Source: Maccoyibacter intestinihominis (GTDB lineage Bacteria > Bacillota > Clostridia > Lachnospirales > Lachnospiraceae). Taken from it: DNA of 64,000 nt. Within the stretch, counting starts at the first letter, position 1, and every line of letters starts with the position of its first letter. Under the pieces are notes generated by a model that was given only the letters and a program-made list of their open reading frames with translations, was not told the origin of the DNA and ran no database searches. The position numbers and the translations under genes are program-made. The DNA lies in assembly GCF_040096355.1 (NCBI RefSeq), contig NZ_JBBMEX010000005.1, positions 62,001 to 126,000 of the forward strand, given 5' to 3'. Below, piece after piece: positions 42,351 to 51,082 of the stretch.

Positions 42351-43112
42351 GTGGCAAACAAAAAGCTGATATCGTGGAATGTCAATGGTTTACGCGCCTG
42401 CATGGGAAAGGGATTTATGGAATTTTTTGAGCAGGCGGATGCGGATATTTTTTGCCTGCAGGAGATCAAGCTGCAGGAAGGACAGATAGATTGGAAAAAA
42501 GAAGGCTATTATGCCTATTGGAATTATGCAGAGAAAAAGGGCTACTCAGGAACAGCCATATTTACTAAAGAGGAACCGTTACAGGTCACTTATGGATTAG
42601 GAATCGAGGAGCATGATAAAGAAGGACGGGTGATCACATTAGAATTTCCGGAGTATTATCTGATCACTGTGTATACACCAAATTCCCAGAGTGAACTTGC
42701 AAGGCTGGACTATCGTATGAAGTGGGAAGATGATTTCAGGGCATATCTGTTGCAGCTTCGGAAAAATAAACCGGTCATTGTCTGCGGGGATATGAACGTG
42801 GCACATAAGGAGATTGATTTAAAGAATCCAAAGACAAACAGAAAAAATGCCGGATTTACGGATGAGGAGCGGGCAAAGATGACGGAACTTTTAGAGAGTG
42901 GCTTTATTGATACGTTCCGCTATTTTTATCCTGATATGGAGCAGATTTATTCCTGGTGGTCGTATCGTTTTAAGGCAAGAGAGAAAAATGCCGGATGGCG
43001 GATTGATTATTTTTTAGTGTCAGAAGAGTACAAAGAGCATTTAGCAGATGCTAAGATCCATACGGAAGTTTTTGGCTCCGACCATTGTCCGGTCGAATTG
43101 GATCTGAAGTAG
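42351..43112 (+). CDS. xth: Exodeoxyribonuclease III / AP endonuclease
   Basis: 253 residues from GTG after AAGGAGG. Motifs of the EEP family: LISWNVNGLRACMGKGF, FCLQEIK (metal Glu), YSGTAIFTKEEP, GDMNVAHKEIDLKNPKTN, and the C-terminal GSDHCPVELDL (catalytic His). It cuts at abasic sites and trims 3' ends in base excision repair. fruK starts 15 bases after it. Confidence 0.95.
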   Translation: MANKKLISWNVNGLRACMGKGFMEFFEQADADIFCLQEIKLQEGQIDWKKEGYYAYWNYAEKKGYSGTAIFTKEEPLQVTYGLGIEEHDKEGRVITLEFPEYYLITVYTPNSQSELARLDYRMKWEDDFRAYLLQLRKNKPVIVCGDMNVAHKEIDLKNPKTNRKNAGFTDEERAKMTELLESGFIDTFRYFYPDMEQIYSWWSYRFKAREKNAGWRIDYFLVSEEYKEHLADAKIHTEVFGSDHCPVELDLK

Positions 43113-43127
43113 GAAGGACAGAAAAAT

Positions 43128-44051
43128 ATGGTATACACGATCACTTGTAATCCATCGCTGGACTATGGTGTTACCGTGGAGAATTTTCAGATGGGACATA
43201 CGAACCGGACCGTGACCGAACAGATGAATGTCGGTGGCAAGGGGATCAATGTATCCATTGTATTAAAACATCTGGGGATTCCTACGAAAATACTGGGATT
43301 TACAGCAGGATTTACGGGAAGAGAGATAGAAAAGAGAATCAAAGAGCAGGAAATCGAGGCAGAATGGATATGGCTGCCGCAGGGAGATTCCCGCATTAAT
43401 GTCAAATTACTTTCTAACGAAGGAACGGAGATTAACGGACAAGGTCCTGCGATTTCTAAAAGAGAGGTGCAGGAGTTAGAGGAAAAATTAGGCGTTCTAA
43501 CAAAAGAAGATGTCCTGGTTTTGGCAGGCAATGTGCAAAAGAGTTTAGGACAGACATTTTATGCAGATATTATGAAGAAGTTGAAGGATAGACAGATACG
43601 GACCGTGGTGGATGCATCCGGGGAACTTCTAAAAGCGGTACTGCCTTATCATCCGTTTTTGATCAAACCGAATCAGGATGAATTAGAGGGACTGTTTCAG
43701 GTCAAAATGAGTACGAAAGAAGAAATGTTTGCCTATGCGAAGCAGTTGCAGAAAATGGGAGCATGCAGTGTGTTGATCTCTTTAGGCGGAAATGGAGCAT
43801 TGCTTTTGACAGAACATGGAGAGCAGATGCAATTAGATGCCCCAAAGGGCAAGGTGCGAAATGCAGTCGGTGCAGGAGATTCCATGGTGGCAGGTTTTTT
43901 AGCCGGATATATGGAGCATGCTTCCTATGAAGAGGCATTTCAAATGGCAGTTGCAGCAGGAAGTGCTAGTGCATTTTCAGAGCATTTAGCAACCAGAGCG
44001 GAGATTGAGCAGATATTGCCTTTACTTCTGGATTCATATCAGATACAATAA
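43128..44051 (+). CDS. fruK: 1-phosphofructokinase (PfkB family)
   Basis: 307 residues. It begins VYTITCNPSLDYGVTVENF; GGKGINVSIVLKHLG is the sugar-binding loop and AVGAGDSMVAGFLAGY holds the catalytic Asp. FruK phosphorylates fructose 1-phosphate; tagatose-6-phosphate kinase is an alternative in the same family. No fruR or PTS gene is next to it, unlike many fru operons. Confidence 0.85.
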   Translation: MVYTITCNPSLDYGVTVENFQMGHTNRTVTEQMNVGGKGINVSIVLKHLGIPTKILGFTAGFTGREIEKRIKEQEIEAEWIWLPQGDSRINVKLLSNEGTEINGQGPAISKREVQELEEKLGVLTKEDVLVLAGNVQKSLGQTFYADIMKKLKDRQIRTVVDASGELLKAVLPYHPFLIKPNQDELEGLFQVKMSTKEEMFAYAKQLQKMGACSVLISLGGNGALLLTEHGEQMQLDAPKGKVRNAVGAGDSMVAGFLAGYMEHASYEEAFQMAVAAGSASAFSEHLATRAEIEQILPLLLDSYQIQ

Positions 44052-44084
44052 AAACAATAATAATGGAAAAGTGAGGAAATAAAA

Positions 44085-44606
44085 ATGGCACAGAACCCGA
44101 TCGTTACAATCGAAATGGAAAACGGAGATATTATGAAAGCGGAGTTATATCCGGAAATTGCACCAAATACCGTGAACAATTTTATCAGTCTGATCAATAA
44201 GGGATTTTATGACGGATTGATCTTTCACCGCGTGATCAACGGATTTATGATCCAGGGAGGATGCCCTGACGGAAATGGTATGGGAGGCCCAGGCTATGGG
44301 ATCAAAGGTGAGTTTGCACAGAACGGTGTGATCAATCAGATGAAGCATACCGCAGGCGTATTGTCAATGGCACGCGCAATGCATCCGAATTCAGCAGGAA
44401 GCCAGTTCTTTATCATGCATAAAGACGCACCACATTTAGACGGCTCCTATGCAGCTTTCGGAAAGATTACCGAAGGTATGGATGTGGTAAATAAGATCGC
44501 AGAAGTACGCACAGATTACAGTGACCGGCCAATGGAAGAACAGAAGATGAAAAAAGTAACAGTTGAGACGTTTGGAGTAGATTATCCGGAACCGGAGACC
44601 GTATAG
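44085..44606 (+). CDS. Cyclophilin-type peptidyl-prolyl isomerase
   Basis: 173 residues, cytoplasmic (no signal peptide). FHRVINGFMIQGGCP has the catalytic Arg, GVLSMARAMHPNSAGSQFFIM the conserved loop, and HLDGSYAAFGKITEGMDVV the closing part. It speeds Xaa-Pro isomerisation in folding. Confidence 0.95.
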   Translation: MAQNPIVTIEMENGDIMKAELYPEIAPNTVNNFISLINKGFYDGLIFHRVINGFMIQGGCPDGNGMGGPGYGIKGEFAQNGVINQMKHTAGVLSMARAMHPNSAGSQFFIMHKDAPHLDGSYAAFGKITEGMDVVNKIAEVRTDYSDRPMEEQKMKKVTVETFGVDYPEPETV

Positions 44607-44629
44607 ACATTTTATCATAGAATAAGAGT

Positions 44630-45625
44630 ATGAAAAAAGAGCTGATTCAATTATTAAAAGGAAAAAATGCATATATACAGACCCATGACTTTCCCGATCC
44701 GGATGCACTTGCCACAGCCTTTGCATTACAGGAGTATTTGAAATATTACGAGATCGAAGCAACAATCTGCTATGAGGGGAAATTAGAGCGGGCGAGTGCG
44801 ATTCGTATGCTCGATAACTTTGGGATTCAGGTCAAAGGCGGACAGACCAAGGGAGCATTGCCGGAAGATGCCTGCGTGGTACTGGTGGATTCTCAGAATC
44901 AGAATTCCAATGTGACCGATATCGGTGGGCAGAAGTCCGCGTGTATTGACCACCATCCGGTACATCACGAGTGCGAGTATGCCTATTGGGATATCCGGAA
45001 AACAGGAGCCTGTGCAACGATCGTTGCGTCCTATTTTGTGGAAGATGGAATCATACCGAAGCCGAATGTTGCCGCAGCACTTGCCTATGCGATCAAGATG
45101 GATACTGCGGATTTTACCAGGGGAACGACACAAAAAGATACGGATATGTTTGCCTATCTGTTCCGGTATGCGGATTGGGATCTGGTACAGAATATGTATG
45201 CGGATACGCTGGAATTAGCAGATCTGTCTGCCTATGAGGCTGCAATCCAAAGTATTGAAATCTATGACCGGGTAGGTTTTGCATTTATTCCTTTTGAATG
45301 TCAGCCGGCATTGATCGCGATGATTTCTGATTTTATGAAAGCATTGGATGGCGTGGATGTTGTCATTGTTTATGCAAGACAGGAGGATGGAATCCGTTTT
45401 GCGGTACGCAGTGATGAAAAACGCGTCAATGTAGGTGTCTTATTAAAAGAGATGCTTCACGGTATCGGTGATGGAGGCGGTCACCCTGCGATGGCAGGAG
45501 GCTGTATTTCCAAAGAAATTGCCGAACGGCTTGGAGATACATTGCATGAAACGGTAAAACGGCGTTTTATGCAGGGAATACAGGAGATGCGGAATGGAAA
45601 ATCAATTGAGATGCGTAATGTTTAA
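44630..45625 (+). CDS. DHH/DHHA1-family phosphoesterase
   Basis: 331 residues. DHH domain metal motifs: THDFPDPDALATAFAL, VLVDSQN, CIDHHPVHH, then a DHHA1 domain ending GDGGGHPAMAGG. These enzymes include NrnA-type oligoribonucleases and cyclic-di-nucleotide or pApA phosphodiesterases. No membrane segments or PAS/GGDEF parts are present, so it is not GdpP. Its 3' end overlaps the next gene by 32 bases. Confidence 0.88.
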   Translation: MKKELIQLLKGKNAYIQTHDFPDPDALATAFALQEYLKYYEIEATICYEGKLERASAIRMLDNFGIQVKGGQTKGALPEDACVVLVDSQNQNSNVTDIGGQKSACIDHHPVHHECEYAYWDIRKTGACATIVASYFVEDGIIPKPNVAAALAYAIKMDTADFTRGTTQKDTDMFAYLFRYADWDLVQNMYADTLELADLSAYEAAIQSIEIYDRVGFAFIPFECQPALIAMISDFMKALDGVDVVIVYARQEDGIRFAVRSDEKRVNVGVLLKEMLHGIGDGGGHPAMAGGCISKEIAERLGDTLHETVKRRFMQGIQEMRNGKSIEMRNV

Positions 45626-46481
45626 CCGCGAAGAGTTCCTGATAGAACATCAGTTAGATGCTGATGTTCTGTTTTTATTAGAGGGACTGTATCAATATGG
45701 GGTGCGGGTTTTAAATCTTGACGGAAAAACCACAAAAGAGGATATGGAAGAAAAGCTGTTGCAGGCAGGCTATCGGACAGAAGAAACCCTGTTAATAGCG
45801 GCAGAGGATGCAACACTGCAAAACGGAAGGGAGATCGGGCTTGCCACGATCGCATTTGTAAATCAGAAGAAAAATGGGCAGACTTATTCTGCGGCAGACA
45901 TTGTTGTGGAAGGCTTTGAAGAGGTAGATTTTTATTTTTTAGAAAGAATCTACCAGAGAAAACATGGGATTCCGTGGCGTGTGATCGAGACGGAACGGAC
46001 TTATCTCAGGGAGATGACGGTAGAAGATGTCGAGGCCCTCTATGAAATCTATGCACAGGAGGGAATGACGGATTTTATTGAACCGCTCTGTGAGAAACGG
46101 GAGGATGAGATCGCCTATACGAAAGCCTATATTGAAAATATGTATGTCTATTACGGCTATGGAATGTGGCTAGTCTGCGATCGGGAGAACGGAGAGATCA
46201 TCGGCAGGGCAGGCTTAAATACACAGGAGATCGAGGATGAGATCGTATTGGAAATGGGGTATCTGATACGGCAGGAATATCAAAGACAGGGCTATGCCTA
46301 TGAAGTCTGTACGGCAATTATGGATTATGCAAAAGAGGCAAGTGGTTTTTCGGAATTGAGCTGTTTAGTAGAGGAAGAAAATCATCCGTCCTTAGGGTTG
46401 TTGCAAAAATTGGGATTTTCTTTTCGAAAAGAGGTGGATATCCTCGGAAAACGGATGAAAAGGTATGTTTATGCACTATAG
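45594..46481 (+). CDS. Two-domain protein: HAD-like N-terminus fused to GNAT acetyltransferase
   Basis: 295 residues. The start ATG 45594 lies inside the DHH gene after CAGGAG; ATG 45618 is an alternative. Residues about 1-135 have the order of the later half of a HAD hydrolase (LLIAAEDATLQNGREIGLAT, then SAADIVVEGFEEV). They lack an obvious nucleophile DxD. Residues about 140-295 are GNAT (TERTYLREMTVEDVEALYEI, EMGYLIRQEYQRQGYAYEV for acetyl-CoA). It probably acetylates an amine of unknown identity. Confidence 0.7.
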   Translation: MENQLRCVMFNREEFLIEHQLDADVLFLLEGLYQYGVRVLNLDGKTTKEDMEEKLLQAGYRTEETLLIAAEDATLQNGREIGLATIAFVNQKKNGQTYSAADIVVEGFEEVDFYFLERIYQRKHGIPWRVIETERTYLREMTVEDVEALYEIYAQEGMTDFIEPLCEKREDEIAYTKAYIENMYVYYGYGMWLVCDRENGEIIGRAGLNTQEIEDEIVLEMGYLIRQEYQRQGYAYEVCTAIMDYAKEASGFSELSCLVEEENHPSLGLLQKLGFSFRKEVDILGKRMKRYVYAL

Positions 46482-46484
46482 ACA

Positions 46485-46513
46485 TTGCTTTTTTATCGTT
46501 TTTTTATTATAAT
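46485..46513 (+). promoter_or_regulatory. Promoter of rel
   Basis: TTGCTT (46485-46490), 17 bases, TATAAT (46508-46513). Confidence 0.65.
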
Positions 46514-46581
46514 TTATTCTATGTTTAGATATGCTGGCGGCGGTTTACAAAAGTATAAATTTAGGAAAAGTTGGTGAGAGA

Positions 46582-48888
46582 ATGGTTGATATTTCTACAG
46601 AGAAGTTAGAAGAATTAGAAAATGAAGTGACTTCCCAGAATACAAAGCTTAAAAAAATGGAAGAATTTGTCAGTCCCGATAAGCTCTATCAGGAACTGAT
46701 CCAGAGTGTGCGTAAATATCATCCATCTGCGGATATTTCCCTGATCGAGAAAGCATATCGGGTAGCAAGAGAGTCACATGAGGGACAGGTGCGTAAATCG
46801 GGTGAACCATATATCATCCATCCTTTGTGTGTGGCAATTATTCTTGCCGACTTAGAATTAGATAAAGAGACGATTGTTGCGGGACTGTTGCATGATGTTG
46901 TGGAAGATACGGTCATGACGGAAGAGGAGATTGCAAAAGAGTTCAACCCGGATGTGGCATTGTTAGTCGATGGTGTTACGAAGTTGGCACAGTTGTCCTA
47001 TGATGCAGATAAGGTGGAAAAACAGGCGGAGAATCTGCGAAAGATGTTTTTAGCAATGGCAAACGATATCCGTGTCATTCTGATCAAATTAGCAGACCGT
47101 CTGCACAATATGCGTACCTTAAAATATATGACACCGGAGAAGCAGAAGGAAAAGGCAAGAGAGACCATGGATATCTATGCTCCGATTGCCCAACGACTCG
47201 GTATTTCTAAAATTAAGATCGAATTAGAGGATTTATCCTTAAAATATTTAGAGCCGGAAGCATATTATGATTTAGTAGAGAAGATCGCACTGAAAAAGAG
47301 TGCAAGAGATGACTATATCCAGAAATTAGTAGAAGAAGTCCGCAGCCATATCACCAATGCGGGCATTGAAGCAGAGATTGATGGAAGAGCAAAGCATTTC
47401 TTTAGTATTTATAAGAAGATGGTCAATCAGGATAAGACGCTAGATCAGATTTATGACCTCTTTGCCATTCGGATCATTGTAAAAGATGTCAAGGACTGCT
47501 ACGCGGCATTAGGAGTCATCCACGAGATGTACAAACCGATACCGGGACGTTTTAAGGACTATATTGCGATGCCAAAGCCGAATATGTATCAGTCACTGCA
47601 TACAACACTGATCGGACCGGACGGACAGCCGTTTGAGATCCAGATCAGAACCTATGAGATGCATCGGACAGCCGAATACGGTATTGCCGCACACTGGAAG
47701 TATAAAGAGGCTTCAAACGGTGGCAATGTAGAGAATCAGGAAGAAGAGAAGTTAAGCTGGCTGCGTCAGATTTTAGAGTGGCAAAAGGACATGTCCGATA
47801 ACCGGGAATTTATGAGTCTGTTAAAGAGTGATCTGGACCTTTTTTCAGATACGGTATTCTGTTTTACGCCTTCCGGAGATGTCAAAAATCTTCCAACCGG
47901 TTCTACGCCGATTGATTTTGCCTATGCGATCCATTCTGCCGTAGGGAATAAAATGATCGGTGCAAAAGTCAATGGCAAACTGGTAACGATTGACTATGTC
48001 ATCCAGAACGGTGACCGGATTGAGATCATTACTTCCCAGAACTCGCACGGACCAAGCCGTGACTGGCTGAATATTGTCAAGAGTACACAGGCGAAAAATA
48101 AGATCAATCAGTGGTTTCGAAGTCAGTTCAAGGAAGAGAATATCGCAAAGGGTAAGGAACTGATCTCGCAGTATTGTAAGATGAAGAGTATCGAACTCTC
48201 AGATATCAATAAGCCGGAATATCAGAATAAGATTTTAAGAAAATATGGATTCCACGACTGGGATTCTGCACTGGCAACCGTGGGACACGGAGGACTCAAG
48301 GAGAGTCAGGTTGTCAATCGGATGTTAGAAGAATACAAAAAGGATCATGTCGTACCGATGACAGATTCGGATGTATTAGAGAATATCCAGGATGCGAATA
48401 TCTCTAAGACGATCCCGCAGAAGTCAAAGAGTGGAATTGTCGTAAAAGGACTTTATGATGTCGCAGTACATTTTTCAAAATGCTGCAGCCCGGTACCGGG
48501 AGACGAGATTGTCGGTTTTGTTACGAGAGGCAGAGGTGTATCCATACACAGAACGGATTGTATCAATATTATCAATCTGTCGGACATGGATCGTGCCAGA
48601 CTGATCGATGCAGAATGGCAGCAGGGAGCAAGTGAGGGCAGCAACGGACTCTATCTTGCAGAGATTAAGATTTTTGGAAACAACCGTACCGGATTGTTAG
48701 TAGATATTACAAAGATTTTTACGGAGCGTGGGATTGATATCAATGCGATCAACTCCAAAACGAGTAAGCAGGGAGTAGCGACGATTTCCGTTTCCTTTAA
48801 TACAAAGGGAAAAATGGAGCTGCAAAGTCTGGTGGATAAGATCCGTCAGGTGGAGAGCGTGATTGATATTGAAAGAACAACCGGTTAG
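46582..48888 (+). CDS. rel: Bifunctional (p)ppGpp synthetase/hydrolase Rel
   Basis: 768 residues from ATG 46582 (after GGTGAGAG); an ATG 51 bases upstream has no ribosome site. The HD hydrolase domain carries GLLHDVVEDT (His104-Asp105). The synthetase domain has RFKDYIAMPKPNMYQSLHTT and FEIQIRTYEMHRTAEYGIAAHWKYKE. TGS (TPSGDVKNLPTGSTPIDFAYAIHS), a zinc/RIS part (HFSKCCSPVPGDEIVGFVTRG) and a C-terminal ACT domain follow. It is the ribosome-linked stringent-response enzyme; RelQ (8280-8930) is the accessory synthetase. Confidence 0.97.
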   Translation: MVDISTEKLEELENEVTSQNTKLKKMEEFVSPDKLYQELIQSVRKYHPSADISLIEKAYRVARESHEGQVRKSGEPYIIHPLCVAIILADLELDKETIVAGLLHDVVEDTVMTEEEIAKEFNPDVALLVDGVTKLAQLSYDADKVEKQAENLRKMFLAMANDIRVILIKLADRLHNMRTLKYMTPEKQKEKARETMDIYAPIAQRLGISKIKIELEDLSLKYLEPEAYYDLVEKIALKKSARDDYIQKLVEEVRSHITNAGIEAEIDGRAKHFFSIYKKMVNQDKTLDQIYDLFAIRIIVKDVKDCYAALGVIHEMYKPIPGRFKDYIAMPKPNMYQSLHTTLIGPDGQPFEIQIRTYEMHRTAEYGIAAHWKYKEASNGGNVENQEEEKLSWLRQILEWQKDMSDNREFMSLLKSDLDLFSDTVFCFTPSGDVKNLPTGSTPIDFAYAIHSAVGNKMIGAKVNGKLVTIDYVIQNGDRIEIITSQNSHGPSRDWLNIVKSTQAKNKINQWFRSQFKEENIAKGKELISQYCKMKSIELSDINKPEYQNKILRKYGFHDWDSALATVGHGGLKESQVVNRMLEEYKKDHVVPMTDSDVLENIQDANISKTIPQKSKSGIVVKGLYDVAVHFSKCCSPVPGDEIVGFVTRGRGVSIHRTDCINIINLSDMDRARLIDAEWQQGASEGSNGLYLAEIKIFGNNRTGLLVDITKIFTERGIDINAINSKTSKQGVATISVSFNTKGKMELQSLVDKIRQVESVIDIERTTG

Positions 48889-48914
48889 AACAGAAGTGAC
48901 AGGCGAGGTAAGGA

Positions 48915-49544
48915 ATGGCAGATTTAAAGGTAAGACATTTAGTAGTCGGAGCAGTGGCAACGAACTGCTATATTGCAGAAAACAGAAAGACAAAAGAAGC
49001 ACTGATCATTGATCCGGGTGACAATGCAGTGCGGATCGAACAGATCATCAAAGAGGATGGCGTTGTTCCGGTAGCTGTGCTTTTGACACATGGACATTTT
49101 GACCATGCAATGGCAGCGCAGGAAGTTGCAGAGCAGTATGGGATAAAAATCTATGCTCATGAGACGGAAAAGGAGACCTTAGAGACACCGCAGATTAATT
49201 TATCAGGAATGATCGGCAGAACGCTGACTTTTCATGCGGATTGTTATGTAAAGGACGGCGCAATTTTAAATCTTGCGGGATTTGAGATCCGGGTGCTGCA
49301 TACACCGGGACATACCCAGGGTGGTGTCTGCTATTATATCGAAGAGGAAAAGGCGTTGTTTTCTGGAGATACACTGTTTTGTCAGTCCGTTGGCAGAACG
49401 GATTTCCCAACAGGAAAGTCCTCGACACTGATCCACTCCATTCAGGATAAACTGATGCCGTTACCGGATGATACGATGGTCTATACCGGCCATGAAGACA
49501 TGACAACGATTGGAATGGAACGAAAATACAATCCGTTTTTATAG
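48915..49544 (+). CDS. Metallo-beta-lactamase-fold hydrolase (glyoxalase II-like)
   Basis: 209 residues. Metal motif THGHFDHA (HxHxDH), then LHTPGHTQGG and FSGDTLF, ending with YTGHEDMTTIGMERKYNPFL. This is the short bacterial hydroxyacylglutathione-hydrolase-like group. Its substrate in an organism probably lacking glutathione is unknown. It sits between rel and hemZ with short gaps. Confidence 0.9.
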   Translation: MADLKVRHLVVGAVATNCYIAENRKTKEALIIDPGDNAVRIEQIIKEDGVVPVAVLLTHGHFDHAMAAQEVAEQYGIKIYAHETEKETLETPQINLSGMIGRTLTFHADCYVKDGAILNLAGFEIRVLHTPGHTQGGVCYYIEEEKALFSGDTLFCQSVGRTDFPTGKSSTLIHSIQDKLMPLPDDTMVYTGHEDMTTIGMERKYNPFL

Positions 49545-49565
49545 AGAGCGTAATGGTGAAAAAAT

Positions 49566-51071
49566 ATGATTACAGTTAGTTTAAATGAGGCAGATTTTGA
49601 GTATGACATCCATTCATTAGTGAAGGCTTTTTATCCGAAAGAGGATGTCAAAGTATTTGCCGACAGTGAAAAAATTGCAGAGTTAGAAGAAAAAGAAACT
49701 CCATTGTTCCACATGGAGGTTCTTTTTTCGAGAGCAGAAAATGTGATTTCTGCCAGTGTCTTAAATGCAGAAGCGAAGACAGGAGAACCAGCTCTTGCGT
49801 CGATGCAGATACAGGTGGATTTTTCTGACAGGAAAGAGACGAAAAACCGCCTGAAACGTGGTATTTATCAGATGTTTTCTGAGTATACGGGACAGACACT
49901 TCCGTGGGGAACACTGACCGGAATTCGTCCGACGAAGATCCCGATGAGTATGTTAGAAGAGGGAAAGAGCGAGGATGAGATCCGCACTTTTATGGCAGAT
50001 ACTTATTTTTGCAGCCCGGAGAAAACAGAGCTTAGTATCGACATTGCAAAACGTGAGTTAGGGCTTTTGAACAAATTAGACTATGAGAAAGGCTATAGTC
50101 TGTATATTGGGATTCCTTTCTGTCCAAGTACCTGTCTGTACTGCTCCTTTACTTCTTACCCGTTGTCTGCATGGGAAAAGCGTGTGGATGAATATTTAGA
50201 TGCCTTAGAAAAAGAGATTGACTACACAGCCGAGCAGTATCGGGAGCGGCATCTGAATACGATTTATATTGGAGGCGGTACCCCGACGACTCTGGCACCT
50301 TATCAACTGGACAGACTGATCAGAAAAATTAAATCCAGTTTTGATTTATCTCATCTTTTGGAGTTTACAGTTGAAGCCGGAAGACCGGACAGTATTACAA
50401 AAGAAAAATTAGAGGTTTTACGTTCCCATGGAATTTCGAGGATTTCGATCAATCCGCAGACCATGAAGCAGGAAACGTTAGAGATTATCGGACGGCATCA
50501 TACGGTAGAGCAGACCGTTCAGAGCTTTTTAACCGCAAGAGAGTTAGGATTTGACAATATCAATATGGATCTGATCGTAGGACTTCCAAATGAAAATTTA
50601 GAGGATGTCCGTCATACGATGGAGCAGTTAGAGGAATTACAGCCGGATAATGTTACTGTACATTCTCTTGCCATTAAACGTGCGGCAAGACTCAATATGT
50701 TTAAAGAAGATTATACAAATCTTAAAATGGAGAATACCTGGGAACATATTGAAGTGACGGCAGATTATTGTAAGCGGATGGGCTTGCAGCCTTATTATCT
50801 CTACCGCCAGAAAAATATGGCAGGAAATTTTGAGAACGTGGGGTATGCGAAAGAAGGAAAGGCAGGCATCTATAATATCCTGATCATGGAGGAGAAACAG
50901 ACCATCGTGGCGTGTGGAGCAGGAGCTTCCACGAAACGTGTCTGGAATACGCCAAATCCGGATGGCACACATCGGATCGAACGGTGCGAGAATGTTAAGG
51001 ATGTAGCTCTTTATATCGAAAGAATTGATGAGATGATTGAGCGGAAAAAGAGGCTTTTTGCAGAGGAATAA
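49566..51071 (+). CDS. hemZ: HemZ-type coproporphyrinogen dehydrogenase-like radical SAM protein
   Basis: 501 residues. About 160 residues precede the radical SAM core (GTLTGIRPTKIPMSMLEEG), as in HemZ rather than HemN/HemW. The cluster motif is CPSTCLYCSFTSYPL (CxxxCxYC), followed by YIGGGTPTTL. The downstream region QPYYLYRQKNMAGNFENVGYA is characteristic. The assigned reaction is oxygen-independent coproporphyrinogen oxidation, but many anaerobes with hemZ lack a full haem pathway, so the real role may differ. Confidence 0.9.
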   Translation: MITVSLNEADFEYDIHSLVKAFYPKEDVKVFADSEKIAELEEKETPLFHMEVLFSRAENVISASVLNAEAKTGEPALASMQIQVDFSDRKETKNRLKRGIYQMFSEYTGQTLPWGTLTGIRPTKIPMSMLEEGKSEDEIRTFMADTYFCSPEKTELSIDIAKRELGLLNKLDYEKGYSLYIGIPFCPSTCLYCSFTSYPLSAWEKRVDEYLDALEKEIDYTAEQYRERHLNTIYIGGGTPTTLAPYQLDRLIRKIKSSFDLSHLLEFTVEAGRPDSITKEKLEVLRSHGISRISINPQTMKQETLEIIGRHHTVEQTVQSFLTARELGFDNINMDLIVGLPNENLEDVRHTMEQLEELQPDNVTVHSLAIKRAARLNMFKEDYTNLKMENTWEHIEVTADYCKRMGLQPYYLYRQKNMAGNFENVGYAKEGKAGIYNILIMEEKQTIVACGAGASTKRVWNTPNPDGTHRIERCENVKDVALYIERIDEMIERKKRLFAEE

Positions 51072-51082
51072 GAGGAAACAAC

